In this document: positions 35,843 to 43,840 of the stretch, one piece after another | How positions within the stretch are numbered: the first letter of the stretch is position 1 | How the letters are laid out: each line of letters starts with the position of its first letter | Made by a program: the position numbers and the translations under genes | DNA from: CBDIDH01 sp965277595 | GTDB taxonomy: Bacteria > Planctomycetota > Planctomycetia > Isosphaerales > Isosphaeraceae | DNA: 64,000 nt | Direction of reading: 5' to 3' | Assembly: GCA_965277595.1 (NCBI GenBank) | Contig: CBDIDH010000002.1 | Span: forward strand, 496,001-560,000 | Notes under the pieces: generated by a model | What the model was told of the DNA's origin: nothing | The model's input: only the letters and a program-made list of their open reading frames with translations | The model's database searches: none

Positions 35843-36343
35843 ATGAGCTATTCCGCGTCCATTCTGCCCGAGTTCGATCAGGAGATGGCCAGCACGCGCA
35901 AGGTTCTGGAACGCCTGCCCGAGGATAAGATTGACTGGCAGCCGCACCCGAAGTCGCACACGATCGGCTGGAACGCGAACCACCTCGCCGACCTCCCCAA
36001 CTGGGCCGTGATGACCATCAAGGCCTCTTCGCTGGACATGAATCCGCCTGGCGGCTGTTCGTACAAGACTCCAAAGCTTTCGACGCGTCAGGAGGTCCTC
36101 GACAGCTTCGACAAAAACGTCGCCGAGGCCCGCGAGGCGCTCTCGACCGTGACGGACGAGGAGATTTACCAGCCCTGGTCGCTCCTCAGCGCGGGCGAGA
36201 CGATCTTCACGATGCCCAGGGTGGCGGTGATCCGAGGATTTGTGATGAACCACATCATTCATCACCGCGCGGTGCTCTGCGTTTACTACCGATTGAATGA
36301 AATTCCCGTGCCGGGAATGTACGGCCCCTCGGGTGACGAATAA
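35843..36343 (+). CDS. DinB family protein
   Basis: A 166-aa four-helix-bundle protein. The three metal-ligand histidines are seen in WNANHLADL (about residue 50) and in the MNHIIHHRAVL segment (about 138-143), typical of DinB/YfiT-like proteins. Members are thiol-dependent transferases or have unknown roles, some induced by DNA damage. The ATG at 35843 is preceded by GGAG; the frame is open far upstream, but that part overlaps the opposite-strand hydrolase and is not coding. Confidence 0.88.
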   Translation: MSYSASILPEFDQEMASTRKVLERLPEDKIDWQPHPKSHTIGWNANHLADLPNWAVMTIKASSLDMNPPGGCSYKTPKLSTRQEVLDSFDKNVAEAREALSTVTDEEIYQPWSLLSAGETIFTMPRVAVIRGFVMNHIIHHRAVLCVYYRLNEIPVPGMYGPSGDE

Positions 36344-36380
36344 CCGAAGGTCGCGCGAGAAAACGCGATGGCGAATGGTG

Positions 36381-36419
36381 CCAACCCGCGAGCGGCCCGC
36401 GCGACCGCTCGCGGGTTGG
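36381..36419. terminator. Strong GC hairpin between convergent genes
   Basis: CCAACCCGCGAGCGG (36381-36395) pairs perfectly with CCGCTCGCGGGTTGG (36405-36419) around a 9-base loop. No T-tract follows on either side, so termination activity is inferred from position between the convergent DinB and DUF3592 genes. Confidence 0.6.
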
Positions 36420-36453
36420 GGAGATGATCCACCTCAACAGACTCGGTCGCCCT

Positions 36454-37749
36454 TCAAAGCTCCCAGATGGGCCTGTCGAGAAATCGGGCGAGGATGGAGA
36501 CATCCCCGCGGAATTGGTTTTGCGCGATTCTGGGATAATAAACGACAGGCCGACGCGAGCCGTCATGCAGGATCAGGTTCAGCTCAATCGTGCCGAAGCG
36601 ATCCGAGCCCGTGGTGACAATCTGCAAGGCGTGGATGTCCTTCAGGCTCACCGAGTCTTTTCGAGGAATTTCGTTCGACCACTCGTCGGGTCTTTTCCAG
36701 GATTTCCAGTAGGAACCCATCCGCTTATCAAAAACGATCGGTTTCAAGTAGTCGTAGAGCATGAAACCTCCCGCCCCGACGAAGGAAAGGGCAATCAAGA
36801 GCGGTCCCCAAAGATTGGCGTGGAGAATTCCCGTGCGGAAGCCCGCGATCACCTGCGTGATAATCAGGTAAGTCACCAGCGTTCCCATGAAAACAAAGGC
36901 CAAGGCCACCAGAAAACTCTTCCAGGTCGCCCGGAACGCGATTCGGTCCGCATCGACCTCGACCATCCCGTGAGTTCGAAGACCTCGTTTTCGACCCTGC
37001 ATGCACGACCATTCGGTCTGCCCGGCCACGGGGTCGGCGAACCTGGAAAGATCCAGGGTCGGTGGCGGCGTGCGCACGATCTGAATCCAGGGCGTGGAAG
37101 GCGGAGCCAGCGGTACCAAGGGCGTCGGTCGGTCTCCAGCGACGACGATCGAACGGCGCCGGCTCGCGGTCAGGTAGAGGGCGATCCCGATGCCCGATCC
37201 GCCGAGGATGAGCATTCCGAAGGGGAGGATCAGAAAGGCATAGGCCAGCCAGTTATGAGCACGTCTCAAAACGGCCTGTTCGGGGCGATCCGGGTCGTAC
37301 CAGAACGGGTAGGTCGCCCCGACCTTGAAGCTGTCGGCAATGACCTGCTGCGAACCGCGATTGTCGGACGCGGTTCCGATGCCGTCGTAACACCAGGTTT
37401 CGAGCGTCCGCCCGTTCACCTCGTACTGAATCTTGATCTCCGGGCGGTAGAGAATGTGTTTCTGAACCGGAGGATTCCGCCCTGGAGGAGCTTCCAGAGC
37501 GCTGGAATGGATTCTCCGATCAAGAACAACACACGTCCCTTCTCGGTATCGGTTGTTGATTCTCCAATCCGGGATCACCATGCTCACGACCAGAATGGCC
37601 AGGACAAGGGTTCCGAGGAGCAGGACGAGCGTGGAGATTCCGAGGCAACCGCAACCGACGAGCGCTTTGGTTCGCGAAGGGATTGGTTCGATGGGTGGGG
37701 CCTGTCGGCGATCGAGGTCGATCGGGTCGGGACCGTCGGTCGTCGGCAT
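36454..37749 (-). CDS. DUF3592 domain membrane protein
   Basis: A 431-aa protein with hydrophobic helices at about residues 28-58, 165-192, 280-305 and 312-332. The soluble segment after the first helix (EIKIQYEVNGRTLETWCYDG to YDPDRPEQAVLRRA) is the DUF3592 pattern, a small extracytoplasmic beta domain of unknown role. The end resembles a PH-like domain (LKDIHALQIVTTG). The ATG 37749 follows GGGAG. No enzyme motif is seen. Confidence 0.75.
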   Translation of the reverse strand: MPTTDGPDPIDLDRRQAPPIEPIPSRTKALVGCGCLGISTLVLLLGTLVLAILVVSMVIPDWRINNRYREGTCVVLDRRIHSSALEAPPGRNPPVQKHILYRPEIKIQYEVNGRTLETWCYDGIGTASDNRGSQQVIADSFKVGATYPFWYDPDRPEQAVLRRAHNWLAYAFLILPFGMLILGGSGIGIALYLTASRRRSIVVAGDRPTPLVPLAPPSTPWIQIVRTPPPTLDLSRFADPVAGQTEWSCMQGRKRGLRTHGMVEVDADRIAFRATWKSFLVALAFVFMGTLVTYLIITQVIAGFRTGILHANLWGPLLIALSFVGAGGFMLYDYLKPIVFDKRMGSYWKSWKRPDEWSNEIPRKDSVSLKDIHALQIVTTGSDRFGTIELNLILHDGSRRPVVYYPRIAQNQFRGDVSILARFLDRPIWEL

Positions 37750-38095
37750 CCGAGACTCCCATCCAAACAAGCCAGGCACATCTGTGCGTCGCGCGCCGTT
37801 GACGGACAAAGCGCCGCATGGAAACCTTGCGAAGGAGCGGCCCGCGCCGGCGCGTCCCGTTCATTTCCTGGGAGCACCATACCGACATTTGCGATCATAA
37901 ATCCACGGTTCGGATCGAAAAATGGGAAATCGCGTTGCCGGATCAAGGCGCCCGCGAAGTTCGGCGCGCGGCTCGATTTCCGTGTGCGGCCTGATAGTGT
38001 GGACCCTGGAAATCGAGGCGCCGCGGCGGGTGCGCTGGGGTTGAGGCGCGCGATCTGTCCACGACTTTTCTGGGCTCGTGGACGAGCCTTGGCCA

Positions 38096-39985
38096 TCAGT
38101 TGGCGGGAAAGAAACGCGACCGCGTTTTGAGTGGGCTCGTCTTCGGAACCGGCTTCACGGCGGGTGCGATCCGGTCGTGGATCGTGGCCGCGGGAACGTG
38201 GTGAGAAATCGGCGTCGGCAGACCTTTTTTGGGGGTCGAGGCGTGGCGAAGACCCTTGACGGCGGGTGTCGCAACCTTGTGGACGACGGCTTGAGGCGCG
38301 ACCCGGGTTGACGCGGTCGACGCCTGGAACTGTCGGGCCGCCGTGAACCAGGGGTTCACATATCCAGCCATGAACAACTGCGCCGATGTCGGGCCGACAA
38401 TGGTCGGGGTTCGCGACACAACGACGGGTGTTGTGCCGGTTCCTCCCAGCGATTGCGCGCCAGGAGAACCCTGCGCGCCCGATCCCCCCAGGCCGGTTGA
38501 GCCGGTGATGTCGACGGGAACGCCGATGGGAGTCGGACCGCCGACGGACAGGACGGGAACCGGCTGATCGAGGTCCTCGATCGAGATCGGCATCGTCAAA
38601 ATGTTCGGTTGCGGTGTCTGCGCGAGGTTGGTGTCGGTCACGGTCACGCTGGCGGCGTAGGTTCCGAAACCGGCGTAGGCGTGGGTTCCCGAAACGTCAA
38701 ACTGACCGGGACTGACCAGGGCGACCGTTCCCGAGGAAGTCGATCCGTCGCCCCAGTTGATCTGCGCCGAGAAGTCGGAAACGGCGGCGGCCGGATTGCC
38801 CGCGGTGAAGCTGGCGAGGGTGTCGGTAAAGGTCAGGCCATTCTCGACATCGGGCGTCGTGGCCTGTTGCGGGTCGACGCCGAGCGTGTTGTCGGTCGGC
38901 AAGGTGGCCACGGTCGTCGGGTCGATCCGGCCGACGAGGTTGTTGGTCGCATCGGTGAACCAGATCGAGCCATCGGGGCTGGTGGTGATCGCCGAGGCGT
39001 TCAGGTCCGACGCCGGTTGAAGGCCGACGATCAGGGTCTGTCCTCGCGGCGTGAGCCGGGCGAGGCCACCGCCATAACCGGCGACCCAGAGGTTGCCCGA
39101 GGCGTCAAAGGTCAGGGCCTCGGGCGAGTTGAAGTTGCCGAGGATCGGCCATTCGGTCACGGCGCCGCCGGTCGTGATCCGGCCGATGGCGTCGTTACCA
39201 CTCTCGGCGAACCAGAGAGCACCATCGGGACCGGTGGTCAGGCCGGTCGGCATCGAGAAGTTTTCGGGGAGCGGAAACTCGGAGAAGGTGGCGTTCCCGT
39301 TGCCGTCGAGATTGAGCCGGTCGATGGTATTGCTGAACGAGTTATCCGTGAACCAGATCGCGCCGTCGGGTCCGACGGTGAGGCTGTTCGGCTGAAGGCC
39401 GGGGGTCGGATACTGAGTGATCGTGCCATCGGTCGTGATCCGGCCGATCGCGTCGGAGGACGAGTCAGTGAACCAGAGCGCCCCGTCTTTTCCGGCGACG
39501 ATCGAGGTGGGAGCGGCCTCGACACCGTCCGTTCCCGACGGGTTGGTCGGGTCGACCGAGGCATTTCCCCCCGTCGCGTTCGGAACGGCGTATTCGGTGA
39601 AAATGCCGTCGGGGGTGACCTTGCCGATCTTGTCCGCGTACGTCTCGGTGAACCAGACGTTGCCGTCGGGACCGACTGTCAAGGCCGACGCGCCCGGATT
39701 CGGCGTGGGAATCGAGTACGTATGCAAAAACGAACCGTCGACGCCGAATACATCGACCGCGCCGTTGCCGTTCGAATCGCTCGCGAGGACCCAGAGATTG
39801 CCGTCCGGGCCGGTCGTGATCGCGGTGGGGTTCGAGACCGGGGTCGGAAATTCGCTGAGCGTCGCCGTCAAGAGCGCCCGGCCCTCGAGCGACTCCAAAC
39901 CGGGGCGGAGACCCCTTCGGCGCTTTTGAGAAGCGAACAGACCCGCTCGATCAAACGGAGCGAACCGCAGGGGGGCGTGGTTCAT
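38096..39985 (-). CDS. Exported streptogramin-lyase-like beta-propeller with PKD domain
   Basis: A 629-aa protein. Residues 24-42 carry RGLRPGLESLEGRALLT, the LExR-type N-terminal motif known from many planctomycete extracellular proteins. Seven or so blades of the type LTVGPDGNVWFTE follow (about 45-360), the pattern of virginiamycin B lyase-like propellers. A PKD-like domain (INWGDGSTSSGTV to GTYAASVTVTD) lies at about 390-470. The C-terminal 130 residues are Ser/Thr/Pro/Lys-rich. Antibiotic degradation is unlikely to be the real role; it is more plausibly a cell-surface binding protein. The start 39985 follows GGGAA. Confidence 0.8.
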   Translation of the reverse strand: MNHAPLRFAPFDRAGLFASQKRRRGLRPGLESLEGRALLTATLSEFPTPVSNPTAITTGPDGNLWVLASDSNGNGAVDVFGVDGSFLHTYSIPTPNPGASALTVGPDGNVWFTETYADKIGKVTPDGIFTEYAVPNATGGNASVDPTNPSGTDGVEAAPTSIVAGKDGALWFTDSSSDAIGRITTDGTITQYPTPGLQPNSLTVGPDGAIWFTDNSFSNTIDRLNLDGNGNATFSEFPLPENFSMPTGLTTGPDGALWFAESGNDAIGRITTGGAVTEWPILGNFNSPEALTFDASGNLWVAGYGGGLARLTPRGQTLIVGLQPASDLNASAITTSPDGSIWFTDATNNLVGRIDPTTVATLPTDNTLGVDPQQATTPDVENGLTFTDTLASFTAGNPAAAVSDFSAQINWGDGSTSSGTVALVSPGQFDVSGTHAYAGFGTYAASVTVTDTNLAQTPQPNILTMPISIEDLDQPVPVLSVGGPTPIGVPVDITGSTGLGGSGAQGSPGAQSLGGTGTTPVVVSRTPTIVGPTSAQLFMAGYVNPWFTAARQFQASTASTRVAPQAVVHKVATPAVKGLRHASTPKKGLPTPISHHVPAATIHDRIAPAVKPVPKTSPLKTRSRFFPAN

Positions 39986-40185
39986 CGGTGAATTCCCAGG
40001 GAAGTCTGCCAGAAGTTGGAACAAGATAGCGCGCGGATTCAAATCTGTCGAGCAAACGTAGGCTTTCAAGGCGTCATGGATGCAATCTTAAGCGAAGTAG
40101 TCGGCGGGAACAATGCGTCTGCTCGATGATGATGGAGGAAATCAACGAACAGGAAGATAGGACATGATCGGAGATCGGGCGCGAG

Positions 40186-40217
40186 AAAAACCCGGATTCG
40201 TGGAAATCCGGGTTTTT
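40186..40217. terminator. Bidirectional terminator after ilvD
   Basis: CCCGGATT (40191-40198) pairs with AATCCGGG (40205-40212). It is flanked by AAAAA (40186-40190) and TTTTT (40213-40217), so it works for the minus-strand ilvD gene and also in the other direction. Confidence 0.9.
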
Positions 40218-40233
40218 CCGGTCAAATTGAGGC

Positions 40234-42174
40234 TCAATCCCACTTGAGAATCGCCCCGGTCGAGGCGCTCGTGGCCATGTGGGCATATCGGGCGAGGTAG
40301 CCGCGCGTGAATCGAGGGGCAGGTGGGGTCCAGCTTGCCCGGCGCTCGGCAAGCTCCTCGTCGGTGAGACGGACCGAGAGGCGACCCGCCAGGATGTCGA
40401 TCTCGATCACGTCCCCCTCGCGAAGCAGGCCGATCGGTCCGCCGACGGCCGCCTCGGGACTGACGTGGCCGATCGAGGCGCCCGCTGTTCCGCCCGAAAA
40501 CCGACCATCGGTGATCAGGGCGCACTTGTCGCCAAGGCCGACGCCCTTGATCGCGGTCGTTGGCGCCAGCATTTCCTGCATGCCGGGACCCCCTTTTGGC
40601 CCCTCGTTGCGGATCACGACGACGTCGCCCGCCTTGACCTTGTTGAAGACGATCCCGTTATAGGCATCTTCCTCGTTCTCGAAGATCACGGCCGGGCCGG
40701 TGTGGCGGAGCATCTTGGGATCAACCCCGGCCGTCTTGACCACCGCGCCATCGGGGGCGAGGTTGCCGTAAAGCATGCTCAGGCCGCCGGTTGTCGAATA
40801 GGCGTTTTCCACCGTGCGGATCACGTCGAACGGATCAAATCCATCGTCGCCTCCGCCGCCGTTTCCCAAACCGGAACCTTTCGCCGGAGTTTCAGGAAGG
40901 TCTTCACCTTCCGATTCAAGCAAGGCGAGTCCCGCCGCCTGCGAACGCGATCCCGACGCCACGCTGGCGACGGTCCAGGCCTGACTCGTTCGAACGCCGC
41001 CGGGTCGAATCTGAGTGAAAAGCCGGGCGTTCTGGGTCGAGGTCGAGGCGCGGATGTCGTAGTCGGCGATGTTCTCGCCGAGCGTCTTGCCGGTGACGGT
41101 CGAGCAGGTCAGGTCGAGCAGGCCGGGCCGACCGCGTTCGACCGCGCCGAGGATCGTGTGGATACCCCCGGCATGGGCGACGTCTTCAATATGATAGGCG
41201 CTCGCGGGCGAGACCTTGCAGATGTTGGGCGACTTCTGGCTCAGCTCGTCGATCCGCTTCAACGTGAAGGGGACTTCGGCCTCGTGGGCGATCGCCAGGA
41301 TGTGGAGAACGGTATTGGTGCTTCCGCCCATGGCCATGTCGAGGATCATGGCGTTGTCAAAGGCGGCGGCGGTGGCGATCTCACGGGGCAGGAGGCCGTG
41401 ACCGGTGCCGAGGCGGCCGAAGTCGCGGGCCATCGCCACGATGCGCTGCGAGGCGCGCTCGTAAAGGGCTTTGCGATCGGCCGAGGTCGCCAGGATCGTG
41501 CCGTTGCCGGGGAGGGCCATGCCGAGGGCCTCGGCGAGGCAATTCATGCTGTTGGCCGTGAACATGCCCGAGCAACTTCCGCAGGTCGGGCAGGCGATTT
41601 TCTCGATCTCTTCAAGCTGTTCGGCCGAGATCGCGCCATTCTGGCGTTGAACTCCGGCGACGAAGGCGTCAATCAGGTCGACCGTCTTGCCCGACTCGGT
41701 CTTGCCAGCTTCCATCGGGCCGCCCGAGACGAAGACCGTGGGGATATTCACGCGCATCGCGCCCATGAACATCCCGGGCACGATCTTGTCGCAGTTGGGG
41801 ATGCAGATCATCCCGTCGAACCGGTGGGCCTCGATCATCGTCTCGACGCAATCGGCAATCAACTCGCGCGAGGGGAGCGAGTATTTCATGCCGTTGTGGC
41901 CCATCGCGATCCCGTCATCGACGCCGATCGTGTTGAAGAGGAAAGGGACGCCCCCCGCCGCCCGGACGCACTCCTTGACGTAATTGCCGACGGCCTGAAG
42001 ATGAACGTGGCCGGGAATGATGTCCACATGGCTATTGCAGATGGCGATGAACGGCTTGTCCCAGTCTCCCTCGCCGACCCCGGTGGCCCGCAAGAGGCTC
42101 CGGTGTGCCGCGCGGGAGTCGCCGCGCTTGATGGTGTCGGATCGCATCGCCGGAACAGTCGGCTCGGTGGCCAT
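40234..42174 (-). CDS. ilvD: Dihydroxy-acid dehydratase with an internal insertion
   Basis: A 646-aa enzyme of branched-chain amino acid synthesis that dehydrates 2,3-dihydroxy-3-methylbutanoate and its homologue to 2-oxoacids. The iron-sulfur cysteines lie in AICNSHVD (Cys46), PNCDKIVPG (Cys128) and CPTCGSCSG (about 195-201). The Mg-binding and C-terminal active-site signature is DGRFSGGTAG. Compared with the usual 550-560 residues it is long, mainly because of about 75 residues at 376-450 (DNA about 40825-41049) that are Gly/Ser-rich (KGSGLGNGGGGDDG). The start is ATG 42174 with a GTG just before it. Confidence 0.93.
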   Translation of the reverse strand: MATEPTVPAMRSDTIKRGDSRAAHRSLLRATGVGEGDWDKPFIAICNSHVDIIPGHVHLQAVGNYVKECVRAAGGVPFLFNTIGVDDGIAMGHNGMKYSLPSRELIADCVETMIEAHRFDGMICIPNCDKIVPGMFMGAMRVNIPTVFVSGGPMEAGKTESGKTVDLIDAFVAGVQRQNGAISAEQLEEIEKIACPTCGSCSGMFTANSMNCLAEALGMALPGNGTILATSADRKALYERASQRIVAMARDFGRLGTGHGLLPREIATAAAFDNAMILDMAMGGSTNTVLHILAIAHEAEVPFTLKRIDELSQKSPNICKVSPASAYHIEDVAHAGGIHTILGAVERGRPGLLDLTCSTVTGKTLGENIADYDIRASTSTQNARLFTQIRPGGVRTSQAWTVASVASGSRSQAAGLALLESEGEDLPETPAKGSGLGNGGGGDDGFDPFDVIRTVENAYSTTGGLSMLYGNLAPDGAVVKTAGVDPKMLRHTGPAVIFENEEDAYNGIVFNKVKAGDVVVIRNEGPKGGPGMQEMLAPTTAIKGVGLGDKCALITDGRFSGGTAGASIGHVSPEAAVGGPIGLLREGDVIEIDILAGRLSVRLTDEELAERRASWTPPAPRFTRGYLARYAHMATSASTGAILKWD

Positions 42175-42327
42175 CACTCGATCCCTTGCTTGATCTGAAG
42201 GTCATGACTGCGCAAACGTCGGCACGTCTTCTTTATGTCCAGAGCCGGGATGGGACGGGAGCGCGTTCCCCTGGCTTTCTTCCCATGCTAATCGAAACCC
42301 CGGCCCGGTCCAAGCGCCGGGCGGGAC

Positions 42328-42415
42328 TTCAGGAGAAATAGGAAGTTCCGATGACCGATGACCAAGGACCGAAGAATTCCGCTTTTTGGCCATCGGTCAT
42401 CGGCCATTGGTCATC
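42328..42415. repeat. Heptamer palindrome family A, copy 7
   Basis: It begins with TTCAGGAGAAATAGGAAGTT, a diverged form of the 18-bp end seen at 16366. GATGACCGATGACCAAGG follows, then the centre GAATTCCGCTTTTT and the inverse GGCCATCGGTCATCGGCCAT plus TGGTCATC. It lies between ilvD and the GAP1-like gene. Confidence 0.75.
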
Positions 42416-42439
42416 ATTTTTCCCACGGAAATCGTAGCC

Positions 42440-43834
42440 TCAACGCCGCGGCAAGCGTCCCAGAAAGCCAAGGTACGACGCAAGGGCCGGAGAGCGGGCC
42501 GAGAGGGGCGTCGGGTGGATCGCAACATCGAGGGCCAGCGATTCGGCGAGAGACTGGACGACTTCCTCGGGCGATCGGCTCGGGGAGGTTGGGTCAACCC
42601 TGGCGTGAAAAGACCAGGCGAAAACGCCGAGCTGCCAGCGGAGAGGGCCGCGTCGAAAACCATCAGGCAAGGGGCGGTCGTCGGCGAACCGACGGGCCAG
42701 TGCATCCCATTGCAAGGCGAGCGCGGGGTCGTGACCAGGTTCGCGGCTTAGCTGGGCGCGCTCGGCCTCGCTGAGAAAAGGGCCGTGGTAGCGGAGGCGA
42801 CGCGACACGCGCTCCATGACCGCCGCCGGATCGCGCGAGGCCACGTCCGCGCCGGTCTCGACCCCGAACCGATCGGCCAGGGCCGTCAGCGCCTCGGCCA
42901 CGCGGCGACGCTCGTCGGGACTGACCTCGACCGCATCGTGAGCCGGCAACGGGAACCTCGGCGATTCGGGAACGACCGGAGTGACCGAAACAGGCGCCGG
43001 GGCGGGCGGCTCGGTTTGGGGTGCTCGATCGCGCAGGGCCAGGCCAATCCCGAGGCAGGCCAGAAGTCCGGCAAGACCCACGACAAGGATCGAGCCGGGC
43101 GATCGAACGAGGAGGCGAGGCGTCGTTTCGGGTCGACCAGCGCGGTTTCCGGTCGCGATGACTGAGGCATGTTCCGGGACGCCCCAGAGCCTGGGAACGG
43201 CGACGAGGTCAAAGGCGTTGGCGTTGCCAAAGGCCCAGGTCGCCACCGACCCCCGGCGACGGACCTGCTCGGGAAGCCTCCGCCAGACCTCTCGGGCGAG
43301 GTTTTCGATCGGTTCGGCCGATTCGAGAATGACCGGACGTCCCGTGCTCAGGGCCAGCACAATCGCCGGGGCGCGATGGTCGGCCGGGGGATCAATCAAG
43401 TTAGCGAGAGGCTCGACGGTCAGGGAACCGGGGGCGAGGGTCTGGTCGTCGGCGGTCCAGTCGTCGCGCAGGGACTCGGTGAAGGCGAATGGATTGCAAC
43501 CGGCGCGGCGATACTCACGAGACGTGAGAAAGAGGCCATGAAAGGCGAGTGCCCCGGGCCGACCGCGATCGTCCTTTCCTTGTGGAAAGACGCCGACGAC
43601 GACCCATGGGCCAGACGCCAGCCGCATGGCAAACGTTCCAGCGGCTTCGATCACGCCCGAGGGACGTTCGCCCAGGTTCTGGCAGGCTTTCTGAAAGTCG
43701 GTCAGCCATTCGAGGCGGCAGCCGGGCGATCGGCCGAGAAGGGCGTAACCCTTGTCGCGAAAGGCGAAGCTGCCGTAAACCGCCTGCTCGAACCGGATCA
43801 GTCGCGGTCGGCGCGGGAGAAGGTCAAACACCAT
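42440..43834 (-). CDS. GAP1-like (GTPase-associated protein 1) membrane protein
   Basis: A 464-aa protein. The N-terminal 235 residues contain FEQAVYGSFAFRDKGYALLG (15-34) followed by RSPGC. This resembles the GAP1 N-terminal domain that I recall from GTPase-centred conflict systems. The adjoining region with LALSTGRPVIL and ATWAFGNANAFDLVAVP fits the same family. One transmembrane helix is at 247-267, and the C-terminal 180 residues are helical. The gene starts 6 bp after the stop of the GTPase gene and is the last gene of the three-gene operon. It probably works as effector or partner of the GTPase at the membrane. The family assignment rests on memory of motifs and is not certain. Confidence 0.6.
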   Translation of the reverse strand: MVFDLLPRRPRLIRFEQAVYGSFAFRDKGYALLGRSPGCRLEWLTDFQKACQNLGERPSGVIEAAGTFAMRLASGPWVVVGVFPQGKDDRGRPGALAFHGLFLTSREYRRAGCNPFAFTESLRDDWTADDQTLAPGSLTVEPLANLIDPPADHRAPAIVLALSTGRPVILESAEPIENLAREVWRRLPEQVRRRGSVATWAFGNANAFDLVAVPRLWGVPEHASVIATGNRAGRPETTPRLLVRSPGSILVVGLAGLLACLGIGLALRDRAPQTEPPAPAPVSVTPVVPESPRFPLPAHDAVEVSPDERRRVAEALTALADRFGVETGADVASRDPAAVMERVSRRLRYHGPFLSEAERAQLSREPGHDPALALQWDALARRFADDRPLPDGFRRGPLRWQLGVFAWSFHARVDPTSPSRSPEEVVQSLAESLALDVAIHPTPLSARSPALASYLGFLGRLPRR

Positions 43835-43840
43835 GAGCGG

